DNA of 64,000 nt, from NCBI RefSeq assembly GCF_000423885.1, contig NZ_AUIV01000014.1:53670-117669 (forward strand), read 5' to 3'. Below the pieces are notes generated by a model, which was not told where the DNA came from, did no database searches, and was given only the letters and a program-made list of their open reading frames with translations. Position 1 is the stretch's first letter; the number at the start of each line of letters is the position of its first letter. This DNA is from Thermomonas fusca DSM 15424. Lineage in GTDB: Bacteria; Pseudomonadota; Gammaproteobacteria; Xanthomonadales; Xanthomonadaceae. Both the position numbers and the translations under genes were made by a program. Below are positions 43,650 to 52,636 of the stretch, piece after piece.

Positions 43650-45278
43650 TCAGGCCGCCCGGTAGTTGTCCTGCATCGGATAGGTGCGCGCGTAGGCGGC
43701 GAACGCCAGCGCGGCCACGAACGCGAACGCGGCGAAGAAGAACATCAGCACCGCGTTCTCGCTGTAGCCGGTGGCGGCGATCTGCGCAGTGACGGCGTCA
43801 TTGCGCACCGCGGCATTGGTCAGCAGCACCCACAGGCTGCCGAAGGTGCTGGTGAGGTACCAGAACGCCATGATCACGCCCTTCATCGCCACCGTGGCCT
43901 GGCTGTAGGCGAACTCCAGCGCGGTGGCCGAGACCAGCACCTCGCCGAAGGTCAGCAGCAGGTAGGGCCAGGTCTGCAGCGCCAGCGAGGTCTGCGCGCC
44001 ACTGTCGATCTTCAGCTGGATCAGGCCGGCAAGGATCCAGGCGACGCCGGAGAACGCGATGCCCCAGCCCATCCGCCGCAGCGGGGTGGGCTCGAAGCCG
44101 ATCCGGCGCAGCGCCGGGTACAGCAGCATGTTGTTGAACGGGATCAGCAGCATGATCAGCAGCGGATTCAGCGCCTGCATCTGCCCTGCTTCCTTGACCA
44201 GCCAGCTGGGCCACCACCAGGCTTCGTGCGGCACGGTCATCGCCTTGCCCTGGATCACCCAGGTGCTGGCCTTCTGGTCGAACAGCGACCAGAACGGCGT
44301 GGTCAGCGCGAACACGATCAGGATCCGCAGCACCGCGCGCACGCCGTCCACCGCCGCATCCGGATGCAGGCCGCGCGCACGCTCCAGCTGCATCGACACG
44401 CCGATCCCGCCGAACGCGATCAGCGCGCCCAGCGCCAGGCAGGCGGTGATGACGAAGTGGAAGTCGGCCGGCCAATACGGCACCGCGATGCCGAACGCCG
44501 CCTGCAGCGCCCAGCAAGCCAGCATCGCCAGCGCCAGCAGCACGCCGAAGCCGGCCACCAGCAGGCCGGCCCTGCCCTGCCCCGGCGCCTGCGCCAGCAG
44601 CGCGCTGCGCGCCACGTTGAGGAAGGAATGCGGGTCTTCGCCACGGGTGGGCGGCACCCGCACATATTGCTTGCGGCCCAGCCAGAAGATGAAGGTGGCG
44701 ATGAACATCAGCACGCCGGGGATGCCGAACGCCACCGCCGGGCCGAGGTCGCGCAGGAACAGCGGCATCAGCAGCGAGGCGAAGAAGCTGCCGAAGTTGA
44801 TCGTCCAGTAGAAGCCGTCGAAGACCAGCTTGGCCAGGTGCTTGTTGGCGGTGGTGAACTGGTCGCCGCAGAAACTCACCACCAGCGGCTTGATCCCGCC
44901 GCTGCCCAGCGCGATCAGGAACAGGCCGGTATAGAAGCCGCTGCGGCTGTCCTCGAACAGCGCAAGGCAGGCATGGCCGGCGCAGTAGATCAGAGAGAAC
45001 CACAGCACCGTGTTGTACTTGCCGAAGTAGCGGTCGGACAGCCAGCCGCCCAGCAGCGGGAAGAAGTACACCCCGATGACGAAGCTGTGGAACACGTCCT
45101 TGGCGACGCCCTGCCGCTCCGCCTCCGGCACGTAGGCCAGGATCACGCTGCTGACCAGGAACTGCACCAGGATGTTGCGCATCCCGTAGAAGCTGAAGCG
45201 CTCGCAGGCCTCGTTGCCGATGATGTAGGGAATCTGCCGGGGCAGGCGGGCGGTCGGGGCGGCCGTCGTCTGGCTCAT
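43650..45278 (-). CDS. Proton-dependent oligopeptide transporter (POT/PTR family)
   Basis: A 542-residue MFS protein with 12-14 hydrophobic segments. The POT signature is EACERFSFYGMRNILVQFL near the N-terminus, where ExxERFxYYG couples protons to peptide. GGWLSDRYFGKYNTVLW and IALGSGGIKPLVVSFCGDQF are the PTR2 signature regions. It imports di- or tripeptides. It lies upstream of a rhomboid gene on the same strand. Confidence 0.93.
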   Translation of the reverse strand: MSQTTAAPTARLPRQIPYIIGNEACERFSFYGMRNILVQFLVSSVILAYVPEAERQGVAKDVFHSFVIGVYFFPLLGGWLSDRYFGKYNTVLWFSLIYCAGHACLALFEDSRSGFYTGLFLIALGSGGIKPLVVSFCGDQFTTANKHLAKLVFDGFYWTINFGSFFASLLMPLFLRDLGPAVAFGIPGVLMFIATFIFWLGRKQYVRVPPTRGEDPHSFLNVARSALLAQAPGQGRAGLLVAGFGVLLALAMLACWALQAAFGIAVPYWPADFHFVITACLALGALIAFGGIGVSMQLERARGLHPDAAVDGVRAVLRILIVFALTTPFWSLFDQKASTWVIQGKAMTVPHEAWWWPSWLVKEAGQMQALNPLLIMLLIPFNNMLLYPALRRIGFEPTPLRRMGWGIAFSGVAWILAGLIQLKIDSGAQTSLALQTWPYLLLTFGEVLVSATALEFAYSQATVAMKGVIMAFWYLTSTFGSLWVLLTNAAVRNDAVTAQIAATGYSENAVLMFFFAAFAFVAALAFAAYARTYPMQDNYRAA

Positions 45279-45324
45279 GCGTGGCTCTTTGCTGGGGTTG
45301 CGGGAAGCCTAACCGATGCGGGGC

Positions 45325-45960
45325 TTACGCCCACTCGGTCAGCCCCTCGCGTTCGTACAGGGCCTTGAAGGTCGGCCGCGCCTTCATCCGCTTCGCCAGC
45401 TCGGCCAGACGCGGCGCGTCGGTGGCCGGCGACGGCGAATTGCGCGACCAGCGCATCAGCATCACCAGGTAGAAATCCGCGACGCAGGGCGCCTCGCCCA
45501 GCAGGTACGGCCCGTGCGCCTGCAGGTGCGCGTCGATCCGCTGCCAGTGCGCACCCAGCCGCCGCGCGCAGTGCGCATGCACCGCCTCGGCATTGGCTTC
45601 GCCGGCCACCTCGCCCGGATACCACCACTGCCGCAGCAGCGGCTGCACTTCGTTGGCCAGATCGAACATCCACTGCAGGAAGTCCAGCCGCTGCGGATCG
45701 CCAACAGCCGGCATCAGCCCCGCCTGCGGGTGGGTTTCCGCCAGCCACAGCGCCAACGCCGCGGCCTCGTGCTGCGGCTTGCCATCGATCACCAGCGTCG
45801 GCACTACGCCGTTCGGATTCAGCGCCAGATATTCCGGCGACTTCTGCGCGCGGTTGGCGAAGTCCACCAGACGCAGTTCGTGCGGAAATTCCAGCTCCAG
45901 CAGCAGCCAGTGAACGAGGAAGCTGGCAGAACCGGGGGCGTAGTAAAGCGTCGCGGCCAT
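45325..45960 (-). CDS. Glutathione S-transferase family protein
   Basis: A 211-residue protein. The N-terminal thioredoxin-like domain begins ATLYYAPGSASFLVHWLLLE and includes NPNGVVPTLVIDG with the cis-Pro, then QHEAAALALWLAE. The C-terminal helical domain contains GPYLLGEAPCVADFYLVMLM, the GST N-capping-box region. It probably conjugates glutathione to electrophiles; the substrate is unknown. The start at 45960 is the Met just before the first beta strand. Confidence 0.88.
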   Translation of the reverse strand: MAATLYYAPGSASFLVHWLLLELEFPHELRLVDFANRAQKSPEYLALNPNGVVPTLVIDGKPQHEAAALALWLAETHPQAGLMPAVGDPQRLDFLQWMFDLANEVQPLLRQWWYPGEVAGEANAEAVHAHCARRLGAHWQRIDAHLQAHGPYLLGEAPCVADFYLVMLMRWSRNSPSPATDAPRLAELAKRMKARPTFKALYEREGLTEWA

Positions 45961-46076
45961 GGCGGAAATCCGGTGGAATGCAGCCTCCATCTTCGCACGC
46001 CGTCCGTCACGACTTACGGCAGGCAACGGGCGGATTGCACTGGGCTACCATCGCGCGGTTGACCCGGAGACCCATG

Positions 46077-47852
46077 ATGCGCCGCCACTTGCTCGCCCTT
46101 GCCCTGCTGTCCATCGCCACGTCCGCCCCGTCCGCCGCGCACGCGGCCAAGCCCGACCTGACCACCGTGGCCGAGCGCAGCGGCTACCGGCAGACCGGCC
46201 GCTACGACGAGGTGATCGCGCTGTGCGACGCCTACCAGCAGGCCTATCCGCAGGCGGTGCGCTGTTTCGACTTCGGCACCAGCCCGCAGGGCCGGCCGAT
46301 GAAGGCGCTGGCGGTGTCCACCCGCGGCGCGCTGACGCCCGAGGACGCGCGCGCGCAGAACCTGCCGGTGGTGCTGGCGCAGGGCGGCATCCACGCCGGC
46401 GAGATCGACGGCAAGGATGCAGGCTTCGGATTGTTGCGCGACCTGCTGCGCGGCAAGGCGGGCAAGGGCCTGCTGGACAAGACCGTGCTGCTGTTCGTGC
46501 CGGTGTTCAACGTCGACGGGCACGAAAACTTCAAGGCCTGGAACCGCCCCAACCAGCGCGGGCCAGAGCAGATGGGCTTCCGCACCACTGCCCAGCGCTA
46601 CAACCTCAACCGCGATTACGTGAAGGCCGACGCGCCGGAAATGCGCGCGATGCTGGCGCTGGTCAACGCCTGGGACCCGCTGGTGGCGCTGGACCTGCAC
46701 GTCACCGACGGCGCCAAGTTCCGCCATGACATCTCCATCACCGGCGAGCCGATCAACTCCGGCGACCAGGCGCTGCGCGCAGCCGGGCGCGGTTTCCGCG
46801 ACGGCATCATCGAGAAGCTGAAGCAGCGCGGCTCGCTGCCGGTGGCGTTCTATCCCAGCTTCGAGGAAGAGGACGATCCCACCTCGGGCTTCGCCGATGG
46901 CGTCAGCACGCCGCGCTTCTCGCACGGCTATTTCCCGCTGCGCAACCGGGTCGGCATCCTGGTCGAAACCCACTCGTGGCAGCCCTACCCCAACCGCGTG
47001 CGCGCCACCTACAACACCGTGCTGGCCGCGCTGGAGCTGGCTGCCGAACACGGCCCGCAGTGGCGGCAGCTGGAGCTGGAGGCCGACGCCCGCGCCGCCG
47101 CCCTGGCCGGGCAGCCGGTACCGCTGGACTACGCCACGACCGATGCCAAGCGCTTCATCGAATTCCTGGGCTACGCCTATACCCGCACGCCATCGGAGAT
47201 CTCCGGCGCCAGCATGACCCGCTACGACGAGCGCACCCCGCAGCTGTGGATGCTGCCGCTGCGCGACACCGTCGTGCCCGGGCGCAGCATGCCGGCGCCG
47301 ATGGGCGGCTACGTGGTGCCACCGGAATACGCGGCGCGGGTGGGCGAGCAGCTGCGCGTGCACGGCATCGACTTCCGCACCCTCGCCGCCGCTGCGCCGC
47401 AGGCCGCGGTGGAAGCCTTCGAAGCCGACAGCGTGAAGTTCGCGCCGATGCCGGTGGAAGGCCACCAGCGCGCGACCCTCACCGGCACTTGGAAGCCGGC
47501 CACCGCCGATCTTGCCGCCGGCGCCCTGTTCGTCCCCATCGCGCAGCCGAAGGCGCGCCTGCTGATGGCGATCCTGGAGCCGCAGGCGCCCGACTCGATG
47601 GCCGCCTGGGGCGCGTTCAACAACAGCTTCGAACAGAAGGAATACATGGAAGCCTACGTGGCCGAAGAGCAGGCGCGGCTGATGCTGGCGCGCGACCCGG
47701 CGCTGAAGGCCGAATTCGAGAAGAAGCTCAAGGACGACGCCGAGTTCGCCAAGAACCCGCGTGCGCGCCTGGATTTCTTCTACCGCCGCCATCCGGCCTG
47801 GGACGCGGGCTACAACCGCTACCCGGTGCTGCGCACCGACGTGGCGCCGTGA
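46077..47852 (+). CDS. M14-family zinc carboxypeptidase, exported
   Basis: A 591-residue protein with a signal peptide (LLALALLSIATSAPSAAHA). Zinc ligands are His106 and Glu109 in GGIHAGEIDGKD and His208 in LDLHVTDG. The catalytic Glu297 is in VETHSWQP. All are present, so it should be active in the periplasm or outside the cell. The C-terminal 200 residues form a beta-rich extension common in xanthomonad members. ATG 46074 is an alternative start one codon earlier; 46077 sits 7 nt after GGAG. Confidence 0.9.
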   Translation: MRRHLLALALLSIATSAPSAAHAAKPDLTTVAERSGYRQTGRYDEVIALCDAYQQAYPQAVRCFDFGTSPQGRPMKALAVSTRGALTPEDARAQNLPVVLAQGGIHAGEIDGKDAGFGLLRDLLRGKAGKGLLDKTVLLFVPVFNVDGHENFKAWNRPNQRGPEQMGFRTTAQRYNLNRDYVKADAPEMRAMLALVNAWDPLVALDLHVTDGAKFRHDISITGEPINSGDQALRAAGRGFRDGIIEKLKQRGSLPVAFYPSFEEEDDPTSGFADGVSTPRFSHGYFPLRNRVGILVETHSWQPYPNRVRATYNTVLAALELAAEHGPQWRQLELEADARAAALAGQPVPLDYATTDAKRFIEFLGYAYTRTPSEISGASMTRYDERTPQLWMLPLRDTVVPGRSMPAPMGGYVVPPEYAARVGEQLRVHGIDFRTLAAAAPQAAVEAFEADSVKFAPMPVEGHQRATLTGTWKPATADLAAGALFVPIAQPKARLLMAILEPQAPDSMAAWGAFNNSFEQKEYMEAYVAEEQARLMLARDPALKAEFEKKLKDDAEFAKNPRARLDFFYRRHPAWDAGYNRYPVLRTDVAP

Positions 47853-47856
47853 GGGG

Positions 47857-48453
47857 CTAGCACGCCTCGTATTTCCAGTTGCGGCGCTTGCCTTCGGCCA
47901 TCCATTCGATGGCCTGCGCCAGGCGCCTGGCGCGGGTGTCCTCGCGCCTGGCCCCGACGATCCATTCGATGTATTCGCGCCGACACCCCGGCGGGAAGGC
48001 GGCGAAAGTCGCTTGCGCCGCCTTGTTGTTCTTCAGCGCGGCGGCGAGATCTTCGGGTGTTTCCGACGGCGGTTTCGGCGCGGCCTTGCGCGCGCGGGAT
48101 TTCACCCCGGCTTCGTTGAGCTGCATCGCCTTGCGCAGGTGCATCAGCATGGTCTTGTCCGGCGGCAGGTCCTGCAGCGCGGTCATCTTGCCGTAGCTGC
48201 CCATGCCGTCGCGCGGCTCGCCTTCGCCCACCACCAGCGCGTGCTTCCAGAACCCGAACGAGGCGTGCTGCTTGAACGCCGCCATCCCGCACAGGATGCC
48301 GCCGGCATGGCTGAAACTGGGCATGCCCCATTTGATCGATTCCTCGACTTCGGGACAGACCGCGTGCACCAGCTCGCGCACATGGCGCAGGATCGGCTGC
48401 GCGAACGGCGCGGCGCGTTCGATGTAGGCGTCGATGCGGGGATCGCGGGCCAT
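47857..48453 (-). CDS. YdeI/OmpD-associated (DUF1801 + OmdA) family protein
   Basis: A 198-residue protein. The N-terminal DUF1801 part reads RIDAYIERAAPFAQPILRHV and ESIKWGMPSFSHAGGILCGM. The C-terminal part, AALKNNKAAQATFAAFPPGC followed by REYIEWIVGARREDTRARRL, is the bacteriocin-protection/OmdA type helical domain. The biochemical function is unknown. An in-frame ATG ten codons upstream (48483) is possible. It converges with the M14 gene with 4 nt between stops. Confidence 0.8.
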   Translation of the reverse strand: MARDPRIDAYIERAAPFAQPILRHVRELVHAVCPEVEESIKWGMPSFSHAGGILCGMAAFKQHASFGFWKHALVVGEGEPRDGMGSYGKMTALQDLPPDKTMLMHLRKAMQLNEAGVKSRARKAAPKPPSETPEDLAAALKNNKAAQATFAAFPPGCRREYIEWIVGARREDTRARRLAQAIEWMAEGKRRNWKYEAC

Positions 48454-48517
48454 GCGCTTGCCTGCCTGGGAAGTCCGCGCCATTCTGCACCCACCCTTCC
48501 ATCGGCGACACGCGCCC

Positions 48518-48988
48518 ATGCGGCTACGCAATCCGATCGTCTGGTTGTTGCTGGCCATCGCGCTTGCAGCAGGCTGGCAGCAGTGGCGCTCGCAGCAGCA
48601 AGCACCGGCGGCGACGCACGATTTTCCTGCCGCGCATGCGCCCGCGCTGCCAACGGCAGCCGGCGCAACAACCAGCGCGGATTCGTCTGCCAGCAACAAC
48701 CCGGCGCTGCCCGCGTTCCTGCCACCGGAAGCCCGCGCCACCCTCGGCCTGATCCAGCGTGGCGGGCCCTACCCGTACCGGCAGGACGGTCAGGTCTTTG
48801 GCAACCGCGAAGGCCTGCTGCCGCGCCAGCCGCGCGGCTGGTACCGCGAATACACCGTCGATACGCCAGGCCTGCGCCATCGCGGCGCGCGCCGCATCGT
48901 CACCGGCGGCAACCCGCCGCACGAGTGGTACTACAGCGGCGACCACTACCGCAGCTTCCGCAGTTTCGACGCCCGGGTGCAACCATGA
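48518..48988 (+). CDS. Exported guanyl-specific ribonuclease (RNase Sa/barnase-like)
   Basis: A 156-residue protein. An N-terminal hydrophobic segment (about 7-20) acts as signal peptide or anchor, followed by a low-complexity linker to about residue 67. The last 90 residues resemble Streptomyces RNase Sa: EARATLGLIQRGGPYPYRQD, VFGNREGLLP, EYTVDTPG and RGARRIVTGG. The expected catalytic residues are all present: Glu111, Arg122/Arg126 and His143 in DHY. It should cleave single-stranded RNA after guanosine outside the cytoplasm. Its stop overlaps the start of a barstar-type inhibitor gene. Confidence 0.9.
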   Translation: MRLRNPIVWLLLAIALAAGWQQWRSQQQAPAATHDFPAAHAPALPTAAGATTSADSSASNNPALPAFLPPEARATLGLIQRGGPYPYRQDGQVFGNREGLLPRQPRGWYREYTVDTPGLRHRGARRIVTGGNPPHEWYYSGDHYRSFRSFDARVQP

Positions 48989-49428
48989 CCGGCCTCGCCC
49001 AGATGCTGGAAGACCCGCGGCAGGCGGGGGTGTACTTCGTCCTCGACGAGGACATCGCCCTGCTCGACATCGCCTGCGGCGGCGCCGGCCTGCACACGCT
49101 GCGCATCGACCTGCAGGGCTGCGACGGCAAGGAGGCTTTGCTGCAGCGGCTGGCCGAGCGGCTGGCCACGCCGGCCGGCCAGGGTTGCAACTGGGATGCG
49201 CTCAGCGACCAGCTGCGGGACCTGTCGTGGTGGCCGGCCTCCGGCTACGCCCTGCTGCTGCCGCACGCGGCGGCATTGCGCGATGCCGACGAAACCAGCT
49301 TCGAAACCCTGCTGGACATCCTCGATGAAGCCAGCGTGGACTGGCAGGCCCGTGACATCCCGTTCTGGGCGTTCCTGGCCCTGCCCGACCGCGACCCCGC
49401 GGATGAACCGGAGCCGCCCGCACGCTAG
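48985..49428 (+). CDS. Barstar-family ribonuclease inhibitor
   Basis: A 147-residue cytoplasmic protein starting at the ATG that overlaps the RNase stop (ATGA). The middle segment CNWDALSDQLRDLSWWPASG matches the barstar core (N-x-DAL followed by a tryptophan-rich loop), in a segment beginning HTLRIDLQGC. Barstar plugs the active site of barnase in the producing cell. The gene order and overlap make it the immunity partner of the ribonuclease upstream. It is longer than Bacillus barstar (90), with an N-terminal extension. Confidence 0.88.
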   Translation: MTGLAQMLEDPRQAGVYFVLDEDIALLDIACGGAGLHTLRIDLQGCDGKEALLQRLAERLATPAGQGCNWDALSDQLRDLSWWPASGYALLLPHAAALRDADETSFETLLDILDEASVDWQARDIPFWAFLALPDRDPADEPEPPAR

Positions 49429-49437
49429 CATGTGCGG

Positions 49438-49980
49438 ATGCAGACACCCGCCTTCCGCAGCGCCACCCCCGCCGACATCGACGCCCTCGTCGCCCTGGTG
49501 ACCTCCGCCTACCGCGGCGATGCCAGCCGCGCGGGCTGGACCACCGAAGCCGACCTGCTGGACGGCAGCCGCATCGAACCGGACGTGCTGCGCGCCGACC
49601 TGGCGCGGCCGCGCAGCCGCGTGCTGCTGGCCGAGGCCGACGGCGGGCTGCAGGCCTGCGCGCACGTGGCCGACGAGGACGGCGCCGGCTATTTCGGCAT
49701 GTTCGCGGTGCGCCCCGGGCTGCAGGGCGGCGGCTTGGGGAAGCAACTGCTGGCCGAGTGCGAACGCATCGCCCGCGACGAATGGCAGCTGCCGGTGATG
49801 CGCATGACCGTGATCGACGTCCGCGCCGAACTGATCGCCTTCTACGAGCGCCGCGGCTATCGCCGCACGGGCGAGTTCAAGCCGTTCCCCTACGGCGACA
49901 CCCGTTTCGGCCAGCCCAAACGCGACGACCTGCGCTTCGAAGTGCTGGAAAAACCCCTGCACGCGGAGGCGACGGCATGA
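49438..49980 (+). CDS. GNAT N-acetyltransferase
   Basis: A 180-residue protein. The acetyl-CoA loop is VRPGLQGGGLGKQLLAECER, and AFYERRGYRRTGEFKPFPYG is the late conserved region. ATG 49438 is preferred over GTG 49432 because it is 10 nt after the barstar stop and followed by the usual ATPADID start of the fold. The substrate is unknown. It overlaps the Rieske gene by 4 nt and follows barstar closely, so the four genes 48518-50306 may form one transcript. Confidence 0.88.
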   Translation: MQTPAFRSATPADIDALVALVTSAYRGDASRAGWTTEADLLDGSRIEPDVLRADLARPRSRVLLAEADGGLQACAHVADEDGAGYFGMFAVRPGLQGGGLGKQLLAECERIARDEWQLPVMRMTVIDVRAELIAFYERRGYRRTGEFKPFPYGDTRFGQPKRDDLRFEVLEKPLHAEATA

Positions 49981-50306
49981 GCGAGACCTGGACCTTTGTG
50001 TGCACCACCGCCGAGCTGCTGCCGGGGGAAATGAAGGTGGCGTTCGATGAGGTCACCGGCACCCCGATCGCGGTGTTCAACCTCGACGGCATGTTCTACG
50101 CGCTGGAGGATCAGTGCACCCACGAGGACTTCGAGCTGTCGGCCGGCCATTTCGACGCCGCCTCCGGCCAGGTGGAGTGCGTCCTGCACGGCGCGAAGTT
50201 CGACGTTCGTGAAGGGACCGCGCTGTGCGCGCCGGCCTACGAACCGGTGGCGAAGTTCCCGGTGAAGGTGGAAGACGGCGCGGTGTTCACGCGCGACGAC
50301 CGCTGA
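49977..50306 (+). CDS. Rieske [2Fe-2S] ferredoxin-like protein
   Basis: A 109-residue soluble protein. The cluster ligands are Cys and His in QCTHEDFELS and Cys and His in ECVLHGAKFD, the Rieske CxH...CxxH pattern. It resembles the small electron-transfer ferredoxins of ring-hydroxylating dioxygenases and NirD-type subunits, but no oxygenase is nearby. The ATG overlaps the acetyltransferase stop. Its partner is unknown. Confidence 0.9.
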   Translation: MSETWTFVCTTAELLPGEMKVAFDEVTGTPIAVFNLDGMFYALEDQCTHEDFELSAGHFDAASGQVECVLHGAKFDVREGTALCAPAYEPVAKFPVKVEDGAVFTRDDR

Positions 50307-50420
50307 CCGCAAAGCAGCTTCTCGCGCCCTCTATTTTGCAGCGCCGCAGCCGCGCAGCGATCCCCCGGACGGGCGGCTGACGCGCGTTCGACCGAGGGTT
50401 GTTGAACTGTTTTGATTGCC

Positions 50421-50439
50421 AATACGAATCGTTCGCATT
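50421..50439 (+). promoter_or_regulatory. Putative Fur box upstream of the siderophore receptor
   Basis: AATACGAATCGTTCGCATT (50421-50439) is a near-perfect inverted repeat with AAT-x-x-GAA arms, resembling Fur operators. It lies 50 nt before the TonB-receptor start. Iron repression of this receptor is the usual mode for the family. Fur binding itself is inference. Confidence 0.65.
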
Positions 50440-50489
50440 AGCATGCGCGGGTCGCAGCATTCAGCTGCCTATCTGTCCCCGAGGATTCG

Positions 50490-52628
50490 ATGTTCCAGCA
50501 CCCGCGCCTGCGCTTCCGCCGTCCGTCCCCTGCCCCCTTGACCCTCGCCATCGGGCTGGCGCTGTGCGCGCCCGCTTTCGCATCGGAAGTCGAGGACGAC
50601 GCCAGCAAGCGGGACCCCGCCAAGGACGTGGATGCGGTGATCGTGGTCGGCCAGCGCTACCTGCCGGACTATCAGGTGCGCAATACACGCGGCGCCACCA
50701 AGACCAACACGCCCCTGCTGGACGTGCCGCAGGCGGTCACCGTGGTCACCGACAAGCTGGTGGCCGACCAGGCCGTCACCAGCCTCAACGAAACCTTCCG
50801 CTACATGCCCGGCGTCGGCACCGCGCAGGGCGAAGGCAACCGCGACACCCCGGTAATGCGCGGCATCAGCTCCACCGGCGACTTCTATGTCGACGGCATC
50901 CGCGACGACGTGCAGTACTTCCGCGACGTCTACAACCTGGAGCGCGTCGAGGCCCTGAAGGGCCCCAGCGCGATGATCTTCGGCCGCGGCGGCAGCGGCG
51001 GCGTCATCAACCGCGTCACCCGCATGGCCGACGGCATGAACCACCGCAGCGGCACCCTGCAGCTGGGCTCCAACCAGCGCCGGCGCGGCACCCTGGACTT
51101 CGGCCAAGGCTTCGGCGACACCGCCGGCTTCCGCGTCAATGCCGTGGTCGAGGATTCGGAAACCTTCCGCGACGACGCCTACCTCAAGCGCTACGGCGTG
51201 AATCCCTCGCTCAACTTCGATCTCGGCAACGCCACCCGCGTGGTGCTGGCCTACGAGCGCTTCCACGACGACCGGACCACCGACCGCGGCGTGCCTTCTT
51301 TCCAGGGCCGCCCGCTCGAGACTGATCCGTCGACCTTCTTCGGCAACCCGAAGCTGAGCCGAACCGAAGCCGGCGTGGACGCCTTCGACGCGATCGTCGA
51401 CCACGCCTTCGGCGAAGGCCTGAACCTGCGCAACCACCTGCGCTGGGCCGATTACGACAAGTACTACCAGAACGTGTTCCCGAGTTCGGTGGATGCCACC
51501 GGCACCAGCGTGACGCTGGCCGCCTACCGCGCCGACACCACCCGTCGCAACCTTTTCAACCAGACTGACCTGGTCTGGGAAACCCGTAGCGGCGCGCTGC
51601 GGCATACCGTGCTGGCCGGCATCGAGCTGGGCCGACAGGTCACCGACAACTTCCGCCAGACCGGTTACTTCGCGCCCGGCACCAATGTCGTGCCGATCTC
51701 CAATCCCAACGTGGACGTGGCGATCGACTTCCACCAGAGCGCCACCGATGCCGACAACCACGGCGTCGCCCGCACCTCGGCGGTATACCTGCAGGATCAG
51801 ATCGAGTTCTCGCCGCAGTGGCAGGCGATCGTCGGCGTGCGCTTCGACAACTTCCGCGTGGACCTGCGCAACAACCGCAACGGACAGTCGTTCCGCAGCG
51901 ACGATGACCTGCTGTCGCCGCGCGCGGGGCTGGTCTACAAGCCGCTGGAAAACGTGTCCTTCTACGCCAGCCTCAGCAAGGCATTCCAGCCGCGCGCCGG
52001 GGACCAGCTGGCATCGCTAAACGCCAGCAATGCCTCGCTCGAGCCGGAGCGCTTCCGCAACCGCGAGATCGGCGCCAAGTGGGACATCCACAAGGATCTG
52101 CAGGCCACCCTCGCCGTCTACCGGCTCGACCGCAGCAACGTGGCGGTGACAGACCCGGCCGATTCGACCCGCATGCTGCTGGTCGACGGCCAGTTCACCG
52201 AAGGCGTCGAACTGGGCCTGGCCGGCCGCATCACCGACCGCTGGCAGGTCATGGGCGGCTACGCCTGGCAGTCCGGCGAGATCACCACCACCCAGTCGGC
52301 CACCGCCATCGAGGGCAACAGGTTGGCGCAGCTGCCGCGCCATTCGGCCTCGCTTTGGAACCGCTACGACTTCAACGACAGCTTCGGCGCCGGGCTCGGC
52401 GTGGTGTACCGCGGCGAGATCTACGCCAACGTGGACAACAAGGTGGCGCTGCCGGCATTCACCCGCGTCGACGCGGCGGTCTACTGGACGCTGTCGCCGT
52501 CGCTGCAGCTCCAGCTCAACGTGGAGAACCTGGGCAATACCCGCTATTTCGCAAGCGCCCACAGCAACAACAACATCAGCCCCGGGGCGCCGCGCAGCGC
52601 ATGGGTCAGCCTGAACTTCCGCTACTGA
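50490..52628 (+). CDS. TonB-dependent catecholate-type siderophore receptor
   Basis: A 712-residue outer-membrane protein. A signal peptide (LTLAIGLALCAPAFA) is followed by a TonB box-like segment (DAVIVVGQR), then the plug (TPLLDVPQAVTVVTDKLVAD, GISSTGDFYVDGIRDDVQYF, YNLERVEALKGPSAMIFGRG) and a long beta-barrel ending in an aromatic residue (SLNFRY). The plug sequence places it in the Fiu/CirA-like catecholate group; the exact ligand is unknown. A Fur-like box lies upstream and a PepSY protein gene starts 8 nt downstream. Confidence 0.93.
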   Translation: MFQHPRLRFRRPSPAPLTLAIGLALCAPAFASEVEDDASKRDPAKDVDAVIVVGQRYLPDYQVRNTRGATKTNTPLLDVPQAVTVVTDKLVADQAVTSLNETFRYMPGVGTAQGEGNRDTPVMRGISSTGDFYVDGIRDDVQYFRDVYNLERVEALKGPSAMIFGRGGSGGVINRVTRMADGMNHRSGTLQLGSNQRRRGTLDFGQGFGDTAGFRVNAVVEDSETFRDDAYLKRYGVNPSLNFDLGNATRVVLAYERFHDDRTTDRGVPSFQGRPLETDPSTFFGNPKLSRTEAGVDAFDAIVDHAFGEGLNLRNHLRWADYDKYYQNVFPSSVDATGTSVTLAAYRADTTRRNLFNQTDLVWETRSGALRHTVLAGIELGRQVTDNFRQTGYFAPGTNVVPISNPNVDVAIDFHQSATDADNHGVARTSAVYLQDQIEFSPQWQAIVGVRFDNFRVDLRNNRNGQSFRSDDDLLSPRAGLVYKPLENVSFYASLSKAFQPRAGDQLASLNASNASLEPERFRNREIGAKWDIHKDLQATLAVYRLDRSNVAVTDPADSTRMLLVDGQFTEGVELGLAGRITDRWQVMGGYAWQSGEITTTQSATAIEGNRLAQLPRHSASLWNRYDFNDSFGAGLGVVYRGEIYANVDNKVALPAFTRVDAAVYWTLSPSLQLQLNVENLGNTRYFASAHSNNNISPGAPRSAWVSLNFRY

Positions 52629-52636
52629 GCCGCGGG

